This document shows positions 33,458 through 34,410 of a stretch of DNA of 34,410 bases, in pieces; within the stretch, counting starts at the first letter, position 1, and each line of letters starts with the position of its first letter. The notes beneath the pieces were generated by a model that did no database searches, was not told the DNA's origin, and worked only from the letters and a program-made list of their open reading frames with translations. The DNA is from Myxococcales bacterium (lineage in GTDB: Bacteria; Myxococcota_A; Polyangia; Polyangiales; JAFGIB01): contig JAPPOT010000882.1 in assembly GCA_028817855.1 (NCBI GenBank), forward strand, positions 1-34,410. The letters run 5' to 3'. Position numbers and translations under genes: made by a program.

Positions 33458-34410
33458 ATGTGCGGCATCGCGGGCTTCGTCAGCCGGGAGGGTGCGAGCG
33501 TGCCACAGCGCGAACGCCTGCAGCGCATGTGCGATGCGATCGTGCGGCGTGGGCCAGACGCCGAGGGCCAGCACGTGGACGGGCGCGTGCACCTGGGGCA
33601 CCGGCGACTGTCGATCATCGACCTGGACGCGGGCCAGCAACCAATGGTCAACGACGATGGACAGGTCGCGCTCATCTTCAACGGCGAGATCTACAACCAC
33701 GCGGAGCTGCGGCAGGAGCTCGAGCAGCGAGGTGTGCGCTTCGAGACACGCTGCGATACGGAGGTGATCCTGCGGCTCTACCTCGAGGAAGGCGAGGCCT
33801 GCGTGCAGCGACTGCGCGGCATGTTCGCCTTCGCGATCTGGGACCGGCGATCGGGGCAGCTGCTGCTGGTGCGCGACCGGGTCGGCATCAAGCCCCTCTA
33901 CTACGCCCGCGCCGCCGACGGCTTCGTCTTCGGCTCCGAGCTCAAGGCGGTGCTGGCCACCGGCTGGGTCTCGCGCGAGCGCGACCTGCAGGCGCTGGAC
34001 GACTTCTTCGCCCACGGCTTCATCCGCGCCCCGCGCTCGGTCTACCGGCAGGTACGCAAGCTGGGCGCCGGTGAGCTACTGCGCCTGTCATGCGCGGACG
34101 GCTCGATCGTGCGCGAGCGCTACTGGCAGCTGCCCGCCCCCGGGACCGGGCCGACGGATCCGGCCGAGGCCCAGGCGGGGCTGCTCGCGCGCATCGACGA
34201 GGCGGTGCGCATCCGGTTGATGAGCGACGTGCCCCTGGGGGCCTTTCTGTCTGGCGGAATCGACTCCTCGACCGTGGTCTGGCGCATGGCGGAGCACAGC
34301 AGCGCGCCTGTCGACACCTTCTCGATCGGGTTCGACGACGAGCGCTTCGACGAGACCCCGGTCGCGCACCAGCAGCAGCTGCCCCGATCGCCGGTCCCAG
34401 ATCGCGAAGG
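33458..34410 (+). CDS. asnB: Asparagine synthase (glutamine-hydrolysing), truncated at the window end
   Basis: The frame from ATG 33458 is open to the end of the window. The nucleophile Cys2 of class II glutamine amidotransferases is in MCGIAGF, followed by RRGPD, LGHRRLSIIDL, FNGEIYNHAELR and the DTEVIL loop, then GMFAFAIWDRRSGQLLLVRDRVGIKPLYY. The synthetase domain starts near residue 230 and shows the ATP pyrophosphatase loop LSGGIDSS. The true sequence is trustworthy only to about 34356 (FSIGFDDERFDETP); after that the frame reads an inverted copy of its own earlier part. A full protein would have about 600 residues. In surface-polymer clusters such enzymes often amidate sugars or are linked to glycosyl transfer. 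Confidence 0.88.
   Translation, partial: MCGIAGFVSREGASVPQRERLQRMCDAIVRRGPDAEGQHVDGRVHLGHRRLSIIDLDAGQQPMVNDDGQVALIFNGEIYNHAELRQELEQRGVRFETRCDTEVILRLYLEEGEACVQRLRGMFAFAIWDRRSGQLLLVRDRVGIKPLYYARAADGFVFGSELKAVLATGWVSRERDLQALDDFFAHGFIRAPRSVYRQVRKLGAGELLRLSCADGSIVRERYWQLPAPGTGPTDPAEAQAGLLARIDEAVRIRLMSDVPLGAFLSGGIDSSTVVWRMAEHSSAPVDTFSIGFDDERFDETPVAHQQQLPRSPVPDRE
34357..34410. repeat. 54-nt perfect inverted copy of 33828-33881 at the contig end
   Basis: The last 54 bases of the window, read on the opposite strand, are identical to 33828-33881 inside the same gene. A perfect match ending exactly at the edge, and breaking the reading frame of a conserved protein, indicates an assembly or library artefact rather than a biological repeat. 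Confidence 0.85.

Overview
The window is a GC-rich, densely coded bacterial chromosome piece. Gene content fits an uncultured, aerobic, Gram-negative bacterium of the delta-proteobacterial or Myxococcota kind: a tripartite RND pump, several lipoproteins, a diheme cytochrome c lipoprotein, acyl-CoA dehydrogenases and an AMP-forming acyl-CoA synthetase. That placement is an inference from content, not a phylogeny. No rRNA, tRNA, CRISPR array, phage or transposase gene was seen. The first gene is cut by the left edge. The right edge looks like an assembly break: the last 54 bases are a perfect inverted copy of a segment inside the last gene.

Layout. 1-2250 (+): end of an MmcQ/YjbR-like gene, a decayed P-loop kinase remnant, a diheme cytochrome c lipoprotein and a nitroreductase. 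2288-6512 (-): malic enzyme, acyl-CoA synthetase, SAM methyltransferase. 6633-7030 (+): FHA protein with a probable frameshift. 7015-9332 (-): nucleotidyltransferase-like protein, a 122-nt palindromic element, and the polyamine pair speE/speD. 9452-16440 (-): a four-gene operon tetR, outer-membrane factor, adaptor, RND permease, with a visible promoter and operator. 16620-17387 (+): an SDR dehydrogenase. 17474-19953 (-): a ribbon-helix-helix protein with a C-terminal Cys-pair motif, a UbiB/ABC1 kinase and a small coiled-coil protein, linked by shared operator-like repeats. 20074-20976 (+): a lipoprotein of unknown function. 20970-23735 (-): a membrane protein, a 53-residue Pup-like modifier ending in Gly-Gly-Glu, and a PafA/Dop-family ligase with an inserted membrane segment. 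24164-26427 (-): two acyl-CoA dehydrogenase subunits. 26889-30020 (-): a winged-helix/AAA/tetratricopeptide-like regulator, divergent from a MacB-type permease. 31486-34410 (+): a secreted SRPBCC protein, a CDP-glycerol glycerophosphotransferase-like protein and a truncated asparagine synthase, the last two probably in one surface-polymer operon.

The most exciting part is 20970-23735. The small gene 22791-22952 encodes a short hydrophilic protein with the Pup signature C terminus (GGE, so no deamidation would be needed). It lies 24 nt upstream of a PafA-like ligase that carries two or three transmembrane helices between conserved parts of its catalytic domain. A two-helix membrane protein lies just upstream. 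This suggests a membrane-bound pupylation-like system; no proteasome subunit or ring ATPase is in the window. A second candidate unit is the RHH regulator/UbiB kinase/coiled-coil cluster at 17474-19989.
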